From Chrysoporthe austroafricana (Eukaryota > Ascomycota > Sordariomycetes > Diaporthales > Cryphonectriaceae): 64,000 bases of DNA. Below the pieces are notes generated by a model that saw nothing but the letters and a program-made list of their open reading frames with translations, had not been told where the DNA came from and ran no database searches. A program made the position numbers and the translations under genes. The DNA lies in contig JYIP02000002.1 of the NCBI GenBank assembly GCA_001051155.2, positions 3,851,583 to 3,915,582 on the forward strand, read 5' to 3'. Positions 54,064 to 64,000 of this stretch are shown here, one piece after another (the stretch's first letter is position 1; each line of letters opens with the position of its first letter).

Positions 54064-55204
54064 GGAAAATGGCAATGGATGGGAGGAACGTGTCCTCGGC
54101 AGATGGCTGGATAATGACTCCGACTATGATACAAATGTGGTCGCATGCCTCAGGGTCTTGTACCAAGGCACTAGACCTATGGTGGCTCTCAACAGATACA
54201 AAACATCCAAAGTTCTCTCCTGGTACCGGGCTCGACTGTCTGGTGCCCATTTACCATCTTCCTCCTGCAGAAATTCGTCTCCTGTCTGTGGAACAATCAG
54301 TTCGCTTCCCGTCCCGGGCAGTGCATTTTGGTTATATAGAAGTATCGTATAGAAGCTAGCACCACAGATTATGATCACAACTCGACACATATCCCTCCCT
54401 TCATAAGGCGCACGTAGGTAGCGGTGCCCTCAAGATAACAAGACTGATGCTGATGGTCTACTGGCCTCGGAGATCGGAATCTCTTGTTTTTAACGTCTTT
54501 GACATGTGAGTATCGGCCTGAGCGTAGTTGCAATGTGCACTGATTCATCCCACTGACAGCAATCAAGAGGCCCAATTGGGGTTGTCCGTCTCGCTAAAGC
54601 TGAAGCGCTGAGAGGCCGCTTCGTCTTTGAGGCTTCCCAGATACGTCTCGTACAGAGGCCTTGTTGAAGCCGTGACAGGGGGCCACCGGGATCGGCCGGG
54701 TCTACCCAGTAAGTTTGAGTGATTGGGTGCGGAGGCAAGGCAGATCCCTACAAGCGCCGCCCCACCATCCGTTGCTGCCATTACTTATAAGCTCGCGCTA
54801 AATCGATGGGTCATTAGCTCTTCACAGACCCACCGAGACAGCGTCAACTTGTACTCCATAGCCTACAGTAGCCTTTGGGACTTCCCTCTCGCAACAACGC
54901 CGTTTTTGTCTTGCGCATCCTTTTGGGCAAGGCCTGGTTTCCCATTCCCTGCGGCCTGATACTTTCGCTGCAGCAAACATTGTTCCACTGCACCGTATTG
55001 CTGAGGAAGGAGGGACCAAGAACTGTTCTGCACTACGAGACTACCTCGGCCTATTCAGACCGGACAGTGGGAACTACTGTATAGCTGATGACGACGGAGG
55101 CATCTTCTGCGCTGCGCCACCACCACAACAACCACCCAACATTGGCACTTCGTCGCTAGGCTCAGAGCGCATTCTGTTCAAGGCGTCGCCGACAGCTTGC
55201 AGAG
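54064..55204. other. Intergenic upstream of the large F-box gene
   Basis: 1.14 kb; presumed 3' UTR of the preceding gene and promoter of the next. No repeat, RNA gene or convincing frame. Confidence 0.45.
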
Positions 55205-58200
55205 ATGGAAGCAGACGCTGCTGTGGAGGCTCCCCAGAGCTCGCAGCCCCTCCACTTCACTGATCTGCCGGGAGAAATCCAGAGCGACATCATCAGCCAT
55301 GTAAGCGCACACACACCCAGACTTTTTCGTGGGCCGGGAATCCAACGCCCACCAAGAATGCTCGCCGCTAAACTCCTTTGGTAGTGCTCGCGGCTCGACC
55401 TGATCTGCGTCTCCCTCGTCTCCAGGCATTTCCGCGACCTCGCCGCTGCTGTGCTCTACCGCAGCATCCAGATGGTCTTTTCCGACGAGCATGACTTCGC
55501 ACTCGACACCATAGAGCATCTGGCCAAGGGCCTCGAGACCTTTGCCACGAGCGACTACGACTACGCGAAACACGTCCGCGACATAACGCTCGACACGGTG
55601 CTGAGGGGCGACAAGGCCGAGGCCGCATACAAGCGCACGCTGGGCATCAGCTGCGTGGAGAGGTTCCTCAACACCCTGCTCCTGTTGACGCTGCGCAAGG
55701 CGAAGTCGCTGGAGAAGCTGAGGTGGAGCATCCGTGTCGAGCTGAGCCGGCCGGTGTACAAGGCGCTCCACCAGATCGAGACCCTCACCAGTCTACATAT
55801 CCGCCTCCACCGCGGGCTCTCGTCCTACGAGGCCCCGCCGCCTCTGCCCCTCTACACACCTTCGATATCTCCTGGCGCTTCTACGACGCACCTCCCGGTC
55901 CATGATCACTCAATCCCGCAGCCGACCATCAACCTCCCGCCGCCTCCCCCTTACCTCTTTCACACGCCGCCCCACTTATCGTCAGTACCACCAGCGCCTC
56001 CCCTGCCCAAGGCCCCCAGGGCAAGACTGTCAAAACAGTCTACGACAGCTACGAGTCCACCGACTCTATCAGGATTCAAGAACCTAACCTCTCTGTCGAT
56101 ACTGGACATTGATAACCTGGACATCATTACGGAGCTGAAGTCATGCATTCGAAATTCTCAGGGAACTCTGAACGAGCTGAACCTATCATTCTCGACGAAT
56201 CTCGCCATGCGCGCGCGGAAGCCTCCACCGGAAGAAATTGACACTGAAGATTCAGATCCTGACGATGAGTTTCAAGTCATGCCGGTGAGCGCCCCGCCCC
56301 CGCCGACCTTCGACGACCTCAGCGGGCCAGCAAGAGCCCTGCGTGCGCAGGAAGAGCGGAAGGCACAGGAGGCGGTGCTGGGCCGTATATTCGACTTGGA
56401 GCCGTACCTCGTCAAGGAGCCCATGAGACAGACACTAGAGAAGGAGGACGAAGCACCAAAGGAGGACGAGACGTTAGCTCCCGGTCACGAGTTCATCACC
56501 TCCCTGAGGGCTGTGTCCAGTAAACTCATGAGCCAGTTGAACGGGTCGGAGGACTTCACGGTCGCCCAGCGGGATATCCTGGACGTCATCGAGCAGGCGG
56601 CGAGGAAATATGTCGGTGACGAGGCATCCAAGGGGAAGAACCCAAAGGAGGACGGCACGAAAGGCGAGTCGAGCGACGCTGGCGTGACGGGTGGACCGGC
56701 GAGCGAGGCGGCAGGAGTGGATGAACAGCAGGCCGAATCAAGCCTGTTTGATGACGAAACGCCAAAAAATGAGGACCGTGGGCAAGAGTCCGGTCCTGAC
56801 GATATTGATATCGAGGCACCTTTGGAGGATAGCTATTCCGATGACCCAACGGAACGTGACCCAGCAGAGGCTGTCAATGGCGCGGAAGCTCCGGCATCCG
56901 AAGAGCCCGCAACACAAACTAACAACGGTGTCAGCACTGCCGTGGAGGATGGCGATGCTACATTTGAAGACCGGGGTTCGAACGTATCTTCAGTAGTGGC
57001 CAACCTGGACGCGCAACGGACAAACTTCAAGATCCTTGCGGACAAACTACAATTTTTCGAAGTTGAGGCCGAGGAGTTGCAGAAGGAAATAGAGAGACTT
57101 GCGACCGAAGGACTGCAAGGACCTGATGCCGTAAAGCGGGTCCAGGACGCCGAGAGGCAGACGCGCGTGTTCAGCGACAGGATCAAGGATATCAAACACG
57201 AGATGTCAATCGTGGCCGCAGAAATCAAGGACGCGGAAAAGCAGATGCCAGGTACTGCAAGGGCGGACGAGTCGGGCAGCTTGCGGCAGCGCATCAACGA
57301 ATACACACGGTCGACGAGAGGCCTCAGCCTCCAGACACTGGGTTTCTACCTGGTTCCGGTCAAGCGTTCGGTGCTTTCGCGCGCTGTGGACCTGCGGGTG
57401 CTTCAGAGCCTGACGTTGCTCGGCGTGGGCAACCAAGCTCCTATCTGGGCTCTCCTCGCTAAAGAGAACATGCTTAAGCCGCTGCCTTTACGCAAGGTCT
57501 TCACCGACAACGTGTCGACTGTGTTTTTGACCTTTCTCTCTCAGCTTCCGGAGCTGCATGAGCTTTATATGCTGGAGCGGTCGCGCAAGTTTAGGCCAGA
57601 GTCTTTGGCGCCAAATTCGACCGTCACAATGGATCAGATCAGGCGCTTAGTGTTGAAGAAGCACTTGGGAAGCCTGAAACGGCTCATGATAAACTGCCAG
57701 TCAAGCTGGCAGTGGGACATGGATACAAAGACAGCATTGCTCCTGTGCAGGCCGGGGAATGCGCTGGAGGAGCTGGCTATCAGCAGCGGCATTCGTGAGA
57801 TTGTAAGTTGCCTCCGGCAGACCTGCCTGGTCCGAGCGTGACTAACCCGGCGTGCAGCACACTCTCCTCAAGCACATCCAACACCTGACCAGCCTGCGCG
57901 CATTGCACATCATCAAGCTGCGCAATGACGACACTTGCGTCTGGGTGATGCGAGAGACCAAGCGCTTCATCATCGACACACTGACCCACTTGCCCGAGCT
58001 CAAGATCGAGTGGCTTGCCATCGACGACGACGACACGGTCGAGCACATCGTCCGGTGGAAGGAGCCGCCCAAGCGCAAGAAGCTGGCGCTGAAGCTGAAG
58101 GGCAAAGAGAAGGCCTCCCCGCTGGCGACGCCCATGAACGGCGATCCGTATCCCCTGTTGTCCCTGGACGACCCCGGCGCCGTCAGTGATAGCGACGAGG

Positions 58201-58301
58201 ACGGCGACGGCGAGGAGAAGATCGTGGCCGACAACGTGCCGTTTTATGCAGCCTGGGACGTGAAGATTTTCAACAAGGAGATCGTCATGGGGCAGCTGTG
58301 A
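55205..58301 (+). CDS. Large F-box protein with leucine-rich-repeat-like segments
   Basis: Exons 55205-55300, 55385-57802 and 57858-58301 join to 985 aa. The F-box spans the first intron: LHFTDLPGEIQSDIISH then CSRLDLICVSLVSRHFRDLA. Short leucine-rich-repeat-like segments follow (LEKLRWSIRVEL; FKNLTSLSILDIDNLDII; TLNELNLSFSTNL), then a disordered acidic region of some 250 residues (about 330-590), a predicted coiled coil (LQFFEVEAEELQKEIERLAT through MSIVAAEIKDAEKQM), and more leucine-rich segments (LRVLQSLTLLGVGNQ; LPELHELYMLERS; LEELAISSGI). It likely recruits substrates to an SCF ligase. I do not recognise an orthologue by name; an LRR F-box of the fungal Pof/Grr1 sort is the nearest idea. 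Confidence 0.8.
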
Positions 58302-58852
58302 TTGGGGAATGTCCGGGTTCAGAGGATAAGAGGGGGGATTTAGCCTTTTTTTTTTTCATCTTTTTTTTTTGGGCGTGCATAAGGTGGCGTATGCGAATAG
58401 TGATCGGGGTCGGGGCCGTATACGACGGACACGGGAGGAAGATACCCAAATGAGTATACTCAGCGGATAAAAACATATTTTCATGGGACGCGCGCTCGCT
58501 CGGGAGGCTAGCATGGCATCATACATAGCCGGCGTTGGACGGTTTACGAGGACGATGCTTTCTCCTGGCATCTCTAAGCGCGGCCTACTCCCTCTAGGAG
58601 GAATTATGCCTACAGCACCACAGATACAGAATTATGCATACATTGATAGCAAATGGTCATAGCGGCGAGTACAAATCCACTATATTTTGAGTATGTGCAT
58701 TCCACCTGTATATCTATCTACAGCTGGGTGCGCTCTTGACCGTCGTGATTCCTACAACGCCCATCCGTTCGAGAAGAAGGTAACAACGGCCCCAAGAGGC
58801 GTCATAGCAACACCCCAAACCCCACCGCCGCGTGATCTGTGGCAGAAAGATC
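58302..58852. other. Convergent intergenic region
   Basis: 550 bp between the F-box gene and the JmjC gene, presumed 3' UTRs. Two T-runs (58348-58357, 58361-58370). Confidence 0.45.
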
Positions 58853-60745
58853 TCAGTTCCACCAGATGCTGACGCTGAAGGAGACGCCCAGCCCCCTCAC
58901 GTAGTGCCACCAGCCGATGGGCAGGTAGAGCGTGTCGCCGGGCTCGAGGATGCAGTCGAGGAACGGCACCTCGCGGAACCGCGCGATCTCCTCTTCTTCC
59001 CCCCACGCACCACCGCCCTCGGCGGCGTCCCACCCCTCCAGCGCCCCGACGTCCCAGAGGCTCGTGTTGCCCATCTCGACGCCGCCCTCCCGGCCGCGCG
59101 CGCGCATCCGCGCGGCCTCCCGCGGCGCGTACAGCCGCACGTACTTGCGCCCGACGACCTGGACCAGCAGGTTGTGGTACGGGTCCGTGTGGAGGGGCGT
59201 GATGGTCCCGGGCGGGCCGAGCCACGCGTGCAGCAGCGGCTCCTCCAGCTCGGGCCGGTCCTGTGACGGGTCCCCCGGGTGGCCCGGCGGCGCCGTGTAG
59301 CAGTGGTCCGGGACCAGGACGTCGCCGCGCAGCTGCGGCAGCTGGAGGAAGAGCTGGTGCTGCGCGAGGTAGGCCGTGGGCGGCGGCGCCGCGGCGTCGG
59401 CGGGGGCGTCGACGGAGCCCGGGCCGGTGATGTGCCCGGCGAGGAAGTCGCCGAACCGCACGAGCTTCTGGCCCCACCCCTCGTCCACGTAGCTGCGCCC
59501 GACCTCGACGGGCACCAGCCGCCGGCCGCCGAGGGTCCGGTGCAGGAGGTAGGCCGGCTTGGCCCACGGCCGGGCCCCGCGGGCGGGCCAGCTGTCGACG
59601 AGGCCGGTCAGGACGAGCGGCTCGGGCCCGAGGTCCCGCGGCGCGCTGTCCAGGTACCGCTGGAACGCGGGCATGTCCATGCGCCGCGCGTCCTCGCGGC
59701 GGACCGGGTGCCGGACGGGCGGCGTGAAGGGCTCGTGGGCCGAGAAGGACGGCTGGTCTGCCCACGGCGCGGCGGCGCTGGCTGGCGGGGCATCCAGCCG
59801 CTGCCTCTTGGCTGGCGGAGGCGAAGAAGGGGTGGTCCCGCGGGCATCCGGCTCGTGAGGAGGGGTGCCGGTCGCGCAGGCGGCGGTGGCGGCGGCGCTC
59901 TCCAGCAGCCCGAAGGCCTCGTCGATCCACCGCCTGCCCCTCGCGTGGCCGCCGGCGCCTGCGAGGATCAGCGCCAGGTCCAGCGCCCGGACCATGGCGT
60001 CCAGCGCCTCGTCTCCTGTCCTCGTATCGCCTCCCACCGGGTCGGCGGGCGGCGGGCGGCCGGCTGCATGGTTGACGTTGGCGCTGGCGCTGGCGTCGGC
60101 AGTGCCACGCGGGCGCGGCCGGGCCTGGCTGGCGGCCAGGTAGAGGCAGCTGAACTTCAGGATGGCGGTGTCTGTGTACAGCTGCCGCCAGCACAGCGGC
60201 AGGTCCTTGTAGAGGTATGCGTAGAACCTCGAGTACGCGATCGACAGCAGGTCCTCCAGCCTCTTCAGCACGAGACCCTCGCCACCACCGCCGCCGCCGC
60301 CAGCGTGGACTTGTTCCCCATCCTCGTGTCGCTCCTGGGTGTTCCCGCCACAGGCCTCCCGCCCATGGGTCCCGTCGGGCAGGGGGCAGCGCACAGCATC
60401 GGGCAGCTGCTCGTCACCCGGGCCGACGGACGACGGCACCGCGAGAGGCGGTGGCGATAGTAGTGACGGCGGAGGCGTCGCCCCGTACAGGGCGGCCACG
60501 CGCGACGCCTGGCGCCCGAGGAGCTGCACGAGCGGCTCGCCGCAGCCTGCCAGAGTCCGGTCCGCCTCGCCGCCGCCGCCGCCATGGCGCCCGCCCGCCT
60601 CGTACATGCCACCGCGGGCCTCCTGGGCCCCTGCGAGGACACCGCGGCACTCCTCCGTGATGCCCAGCGCGGCGGCGAGGCACATCTCGCGCAGCCTGCC
60701 CGCCGCTGCGGCCGCGGGCGTGAGGCCCTCGTCTGCGCCCGCCAT
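58853..60745 (-). CDS. JmjC-domain 2-oxoglutarate/Fe(II) oxygenase, KDM8/JMJD5-like
   Basis: Predicted protein hydroxylase or demethylase. Single exon, 630 aa from ATG 60745. The JmjC core is at the C-terminus: GTITPLHTDPYHNLLVQVVG gives His519 and Asp521 as iron ligands, Lys534 (VGRKYVRLY) as the 2-oxoglutarate anchor, and GWWHYVRGL gives the distal His614. The His-to-Lys spacing of 15 equals that of human KDM8; the Lys-to-His segment is longer owing to a Gly/Glu-rich insertion. Ahead of it, VLTGLVDSWPARGARPWAKP and GRRLVPVEVGRSYVDEGWGQ are the usual JMJD5 N-terminal strands. The N-terminal third is Ala/Gly/Pro-rich with helix-like patches (LLSIAYSRFYAYLYKDLPLC). Target unknown. Confidence 0.88.
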   Translation of the reverse strand: MAGADEGLTPAAAAAGRLREMCLAAALGITEECRGVLAGAQEARGGMYEAGGRHGGGGGEADRTLAGCGEPLVQLLGRQASRVAALYGATPPPSLLSPPPLAVPSSVGPGDEQLPDAVRCPLPDGTHGREACGGNTQERHEDGEQVHAGGGGGGGEGLVLKRLEDLLSIAYSRFYAYLYKDLPLCWRQLYTDTAILKFSCLYLAASQARPRPRGTADASASANVNHAAGRPPPADPVGGDTRTGDEALDAMVRALDLALILAGAGGHARGRRWIDEAFGLLESAAATAACATGTPPHEPDARGTTPSSPPPAKRQRLDAPPASAAAPWADQPSFSAHEPFTPPVRHPVRREDARRMDMPAFQRYLDSAPRDLGPEPLVLTGLVDSWPARGARPWAKPAYLLHRTLGGRRLVPVEVGRSYVDEGWGQKLVRFGDFLAGHITGPGSVDAPADAAAPPPTAYLAQHQLFLQLPQLRGDVLVPDHCYTAPPGHPGDPSQDRPELEEPLLHAWLGPPGTITPLHTDPYHNLLVQVVGRKYVRLYAPREAARMRARGREGGVEMGNTSLWDVGALEGWDAAEGGGAWGEEEEIARFREVPFLDCILEPGDTLYLPIGWWHYVRGLGVSFSVSIWWN

Positions 60746-61103
60746 ACAGTACCCCCTTCCTTGCGCCCCCCTTCGCCCCCGTCCCTGCCAGACGGACGGA
60801 CGGACGGGCGCGAGGGAGAGCAGCCGGGGGTGCCTGGCCGCCCCCCTATCTGCCGACGGGCTTTGGCGAGGGCGCACGACGCGCGCGCCGCGGGAAACGT
60901 TGTGGGACGGGTTACCGCAGCAAGAAGGTCGTTACACACGTGGAGCCCCTGGTGGTTCGCACCGGGCCGGGGGAGGAAGAGGGAAGGGATGGGAAAAGCC
61001 AAGCCGAGGGCAGGGTGGGTGGGATTGGGCCGTGTTGCGGCGCTGGGCACTGACGGCTGGGCGCAGCGGCTTGGTTTGGAGGGTTCGTATAACGGGTGGG
61101 TGG

Positions 61104-61120
61104 GTTTTATTTTTGTCTTG

Positions 61121-61175
<55 letters not shown>

Positions 61176-61368
61176 TTCCCCACCTTTTCCGGGGGGGAAA
61201 TACAGCGCGTGGAACCGGGGGGCCCCTCAATCTCTTCCAGGCCGGCCAACCCTTTCCTTCAGCCCCGCCAGGGCCAGGGGCCCGGTGGCCCCTCCCCCCC
61301 CCCAGCCGCGCCACGGCGTGCACGACATTCTTGTCNGGGGGGGGGGGGGGGGGTTTTTTTTTTGTGTG

Positions 61369-61403
<35 letters not shown>

Positions 61404-61480
61404 AACGAAAATAAAAATTAGGCTTTCCCGCCTTTCTCGAGGGGTGAATAGCAGACGTGGCAAGCCGTGGGCCACATAAC
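61104..61480. other. Two similar poly-T/poly-A segments around an N: probable assembly artefact
   Basis: 61104-61230 and 61350-61475 share the order: gggttt, T-rich with gt interruption, long T-run, long A-run, then ggctt(t/c)cc-cctt-tc-gggg, ...aata/aaata cagc/gcag, cgtgg. The N at 61336 and a G-run of about 18 sit between them. The first copy looks like an error-laden version of the second. Confidence 0.65.
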
Positions 61481-61550
61481 CAGCAGTGGAAGGTTATGGT
61501 TCACACATGCTTCCAAGCACTTCAGCGCTGCGGTGGAAATCCATTCGTCG

Positions 61551-61604
61551 AGGTCGTCGTGGTCGTTGAGGTCGTCGTGGTCGTCGTGGTCGTCGTGGTC
61601 GTTG
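61551..61604 (+). repeat. Nine-base gtcgtcgtg tandem repeat
   Basis: About six units with two variants (gtcgttgag, gtcgttgtt). Intergenic as far as I can tell. Confidence 0.8.
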
Positions 61605-61658
61605 TTTGCGTTGGTGGTGGTGGGAGAGATGGATGATAGATGCCCTCACTCACCCTCA

Positions 61659-61698
61659 GGGATCAGGCCTGGGGATCAGGCCTGGGGATCAGGCCTGG
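61659..61698 (+). repeat. Thirteen-base gggatcaggcctg tandem repeat
   Basis: Three near-perfect units, each containing an aggcct palindrome. Intergenic. Confidence 0.85.
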
Positions 61699-62473
61699 GC
61701 CGACAAGGTTTTGCGGGGAGGGGTTGGCAGGCACGGCAGGTGGGTGGCAGTGGGGACTGCGTAGCGGGTAGAAGCGTAAGCGAGGCCTGTAACGCTGATC
61801 GCGGACCCACAGAGTGGGGAACAACGGCTCGCGCCCTGAGGGTGGTCCTACTAGTATGGGTATAGTATAGTACTACCTACTAAGCACCATAGCAGGTGGT
61901 GAGGAGGAGATGTAAGCAGGTAGTGCATACTTCCTATCTACATGCTATGTACCTCAGCCCCCCATCAACCCCCTCCATCACCCCCCCATCAGGGGTGTCA
62001 GAACCTTGATTGGCGCCGTGCTCGAACACTATAGTATGTATATAGTATGTAAGTGGCCCTGCTAGCGGCGCGATGCCATTCTGCATGGCCTCTAGCCTGC
62101 CTGCGGAGAGCCCACGGGTGCCCGGAGATGAGGCCCACCACGCCTTGCAGGAAACTATCGCGGGAAGAGACAGAAAGATTACAAAGAACAGATGAATTGA
62201 TCGCTCATGCAGCAGCAGAAGGGTATGTAGAGAAATCCTGCGCTTTTCCAGGATGCACAGAGGTAGGTCGACTTGGGGAAAGACGAAACAGAAAAAGAGG
62301 ATCGAGACAGAGAGAGAGAGCGCCACGAAAGACGCATTGATGCCTGCCCATATTTCCACGCTGCCCCGGCTGCGCTCTGGACGCGTCAGCCCGACCAGCC
62401 CAGCCCAGAGCCCAGCCAGCCTATGCACCTGGCCGGGCGGCTGTCCCTCCCGACGGCCTGCGCTGGCGCCTGT

Positions 62474-63382
62474 TCACACGCGGGTCACCTTCACCCAGAG
62501 CTCTGACTGGATGAAGATACCGGCGCTGAACGAGTTCCACGGGGACGGCGGGTTGAGGAGGCCAACGTCGTACCGCCGGAGGATCTGGACGGGGACGGAG
62601 AAATTGTCAGCGTTATATCAAGAGAGAGGGAGGGAGGGGGGAAGGGAGAGAGGCCGTCGGGGGGGGGGCCGCCCAGGCCTGCTAGCATGGCTCGCTCACC
62701 TCGACAAACACCTTGTTCAGCTCCATCAGCGCCACCGACCTGCCGAGGCACTGCCACTTCCCGTACTTGAACACGAGCTCCCACGTGCCCGTCATGGCGC
62801 GCAGCTGGTCCTCGTCCCGGGCGTCCAGCCAGCGCTCCGGCCGGAACGTCTCCGCGTCGGCGCCGTACACCTCCCTGTTGTGCTGCACCCCGAACGCCGA
62901 CCACCCGACCTCGGTGCCCTCGGGCACGGGCACCCCGCGGATCACGTCGCCGCCGGGGGGCACCACCGTCGGCATCAGCCCCGTCACCGGCGGGAACACC
63001 CGCAGCCCCTCCTTGATCACCGCCTGCAGGTACGGCAGGCCGCGCGCCTCCTCGTCCGTGATCGGGCTCGACAGCCGCCCCGCCGCCGCCGCCGTGCGCA
63101 CCTCGTGCGCCAGCTTGCGGTACGCCTGCGGCGTGCTCATCAGGTAGAGCATCGTCGTGCGGATCGCCGTCGCCGTCGTGTCCGACCCGGCGATGACGTT
63201 CACCAGCGCCTCGCCCTCCGCCTCCTCCCGGGTCAGCCCGTGCCGCAGGAACGACGCGAGCATGTCGTTGCGCTCCCGGCCCTTCGACGTGAGCCTCTCG
63301 GATACGACCTGCTTGGCGATCCTGGGCGGGTGCGAAGGAGCTGTTAGCAAGACAGGTTCTGGCCCTGTGCGACATGACGAGT

Positions 63383-63426
<44 letters not shown>

Positions 63427-64000
63427 ACCAACCCGATGAACTTTCCAAAGCCGTGTGGATCGTTCTCCGACGGCATGAAACGCCGCAGGAGCCTCGACTG
63501 CGCCATCCTCGCCAGCACCGGGAACACGCCCACAAGCATCATCACCGGCATGCTGGCCTCGGTCTGGTGGATGTACTCGAAGACGTCCTTGTCCTCCGCC
63601 AGGTGGCCAAAGTCCTTGCCGAAGGCGATGTCGCCGATGATGTCGAGCGTGAGGTACTGGCTCTTCCGGGCGAGGTCCATGGGCCGATAGATGGCCCCCT
63701 CGGATACGTACCGCCGCTCGATCATGTCGATGAAGGACATGATGCCCCTGTCAATGCCGCGCTCGAGGCCCTCGTTCTCCTTGCCGGCGTACTGCACACA
63801 CACACAAACACACAGGTACCTGTTAGCGGTCTGACGTCCAAGGGATGGGATGTTATTGGGCACGCGGTCGCTTACCCCTGCAGCCATCTTCGCTCGCAGC
63901 GTATTGTGCTTCTCATCGTCTCGCAGGGAGATGATGTTGTCGCGGCTGGGATCGAACCGGATGGCGTCATACCAGTCGGACTTCGTGTACTTGGAACGGA
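62474..64000 (-). CDS. Cytochrome P450, pisatin-demethylase-like (N-terminus beyond window)
   Basis: Haem monooxygenase of the E-class group I type, probably ER-anchored through its missing N-terminus. Visible exons on the minus strand: 64000-63876, 63791-63433, 63321-62700 and 62584-62474, all in frame. Hallmarks in order: LRAKMAAGYAGKENEGLE (C-helix region typical of the pisatin demethylase group), I-helix AGSDTTATAIRTT, EGLR of the ExxR motif, FRPERW, and the haem loop FKYGKWQCLGRSVALMEL with the ligand cysteine. The loop has Lys-Trp where many P450s have Arg, which I recall as characteristic of this subgroup. The 111 nt third visible intron contains a long GA microsatellite and has a gttggt donor. 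Such enzymes detoxify plant phytoalexins or act in secondary metabolism; the substrate is not readable. Confidence 0.9.
63387..63423 (+). repeat. (GA)n microsatellite inside a P450 intron
   Basis: About 18 GA units (CT on the gene strand), within intron 63322-63432. The CT tract lies near the donor side and may act as an intronic pyrimidine tract. Copy number is likely variable. Confidence 0.9.

Larger units (their letters stand above)
60746..62473. other. 1.7 kb intergenic region with homopolymers and repeats
   Basis: Lies between the JmjC start and the P450 stop, both minus strand. It contains the JmjC promoter, two poly-T/poly-A blocks around an N, and two short tandem repeats listed separately. 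No gene supported. Confidence 0.5.

Noticed and set aside
59279..60460. 393-codon plus-strand open frame
   Set aside because: Antisense shadow of the GC-rich JmjC coding exon; the minus strand carries the recognisable domain.
61104..61480. Poly-T/poly-A blocks as a retroposon poly-A tail or inverted repeat
   Set aside because: No target-site duplication or element body; the noisy duplication around an N fits an assembly fault better.

Overview
The window is nuclear DNA of a filamentous ascomycete (Pezizomycotina, probably Sordariomycetes). The evidence is: GC-rich protein genes on both strands; short introns (about 50-110 nt) with GTRAGT donors, CTAAC-like branch points and YAG acceptors; fungus-only families (NUR1, SET3, WSC domain, Zn2Cys6 factors, a pisatin-demethylase-like P450); and one isolated 5S rRNA gene between protein genes, the dispersed 5S layout known from Neurospora-type fungi. 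There is no operon, CRISPR array or recognisable transposon. All exon coordinates below are my own splice-site readings; reading frame was checked across the joins for the multi-exon genes, except where an exon is stated to be unresolved.

Layout, left to right. 0-6.7 kb: VMA7 (V-ATPase subunit F, cut by the window edge) divergent from NUR1; a low-complexity protein interrupted by an in-frame TAG; a 5S rRNA gene; a xylose-reductase-like aldo-keto reductase. 7.4-16 kb: SEH1 (nuclear pore/SEA complex) divergent from ALG7 (first step of N-glycan synthesis, with a GC-AG intron), then SET3 (histone deacetylase complex). 18.4-22.1 kb: a calcineurin-like phosphoesterase convergent with a GH16-WSC-GPI cell-wall glucanase. 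22.7-25.2 kb: PEX12 divergent from a PTS1-tailed acyl-CoA thioesterase. 26-32.6 kb: an F-box protein and a C2H2/fungal-trans transcription factor. 32.6-37.8 kb: a gene-poor stretch. 37.8-41 kb: SAP30 and mitochondrial DnaJ MDJ1. 43.7-50.8 kb: a Zn2Cys6 regulator divergent from a DHA2-type MFS efflux pump. 52-58.3 kb: a proline-rich transglutaminase-like protein and a large F-box protein. 58.8-64 kb: a KDM8-like JmjC protein, then the 3' part of a P450.

Most genes are housekeeping and unlinked in function. Three local associations deserve attention. PEX12 and a peroxisome-addressed thioesterase share a 495 bp promoter carrying two fatty-acid-response cores. A Zn2Cys6 factor lies head-to-head with an efflux pump. 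Two subunits of different histone deacetylase complexes (SET3, SAP30) lie in the same window, about 22 kb apart. Two single N bases (27738, 61336) are each flanked by error-rich second copies of the same sequence beside long homopolymers; I read these as assembly artefacts that inflate an intron and an intergenic region.
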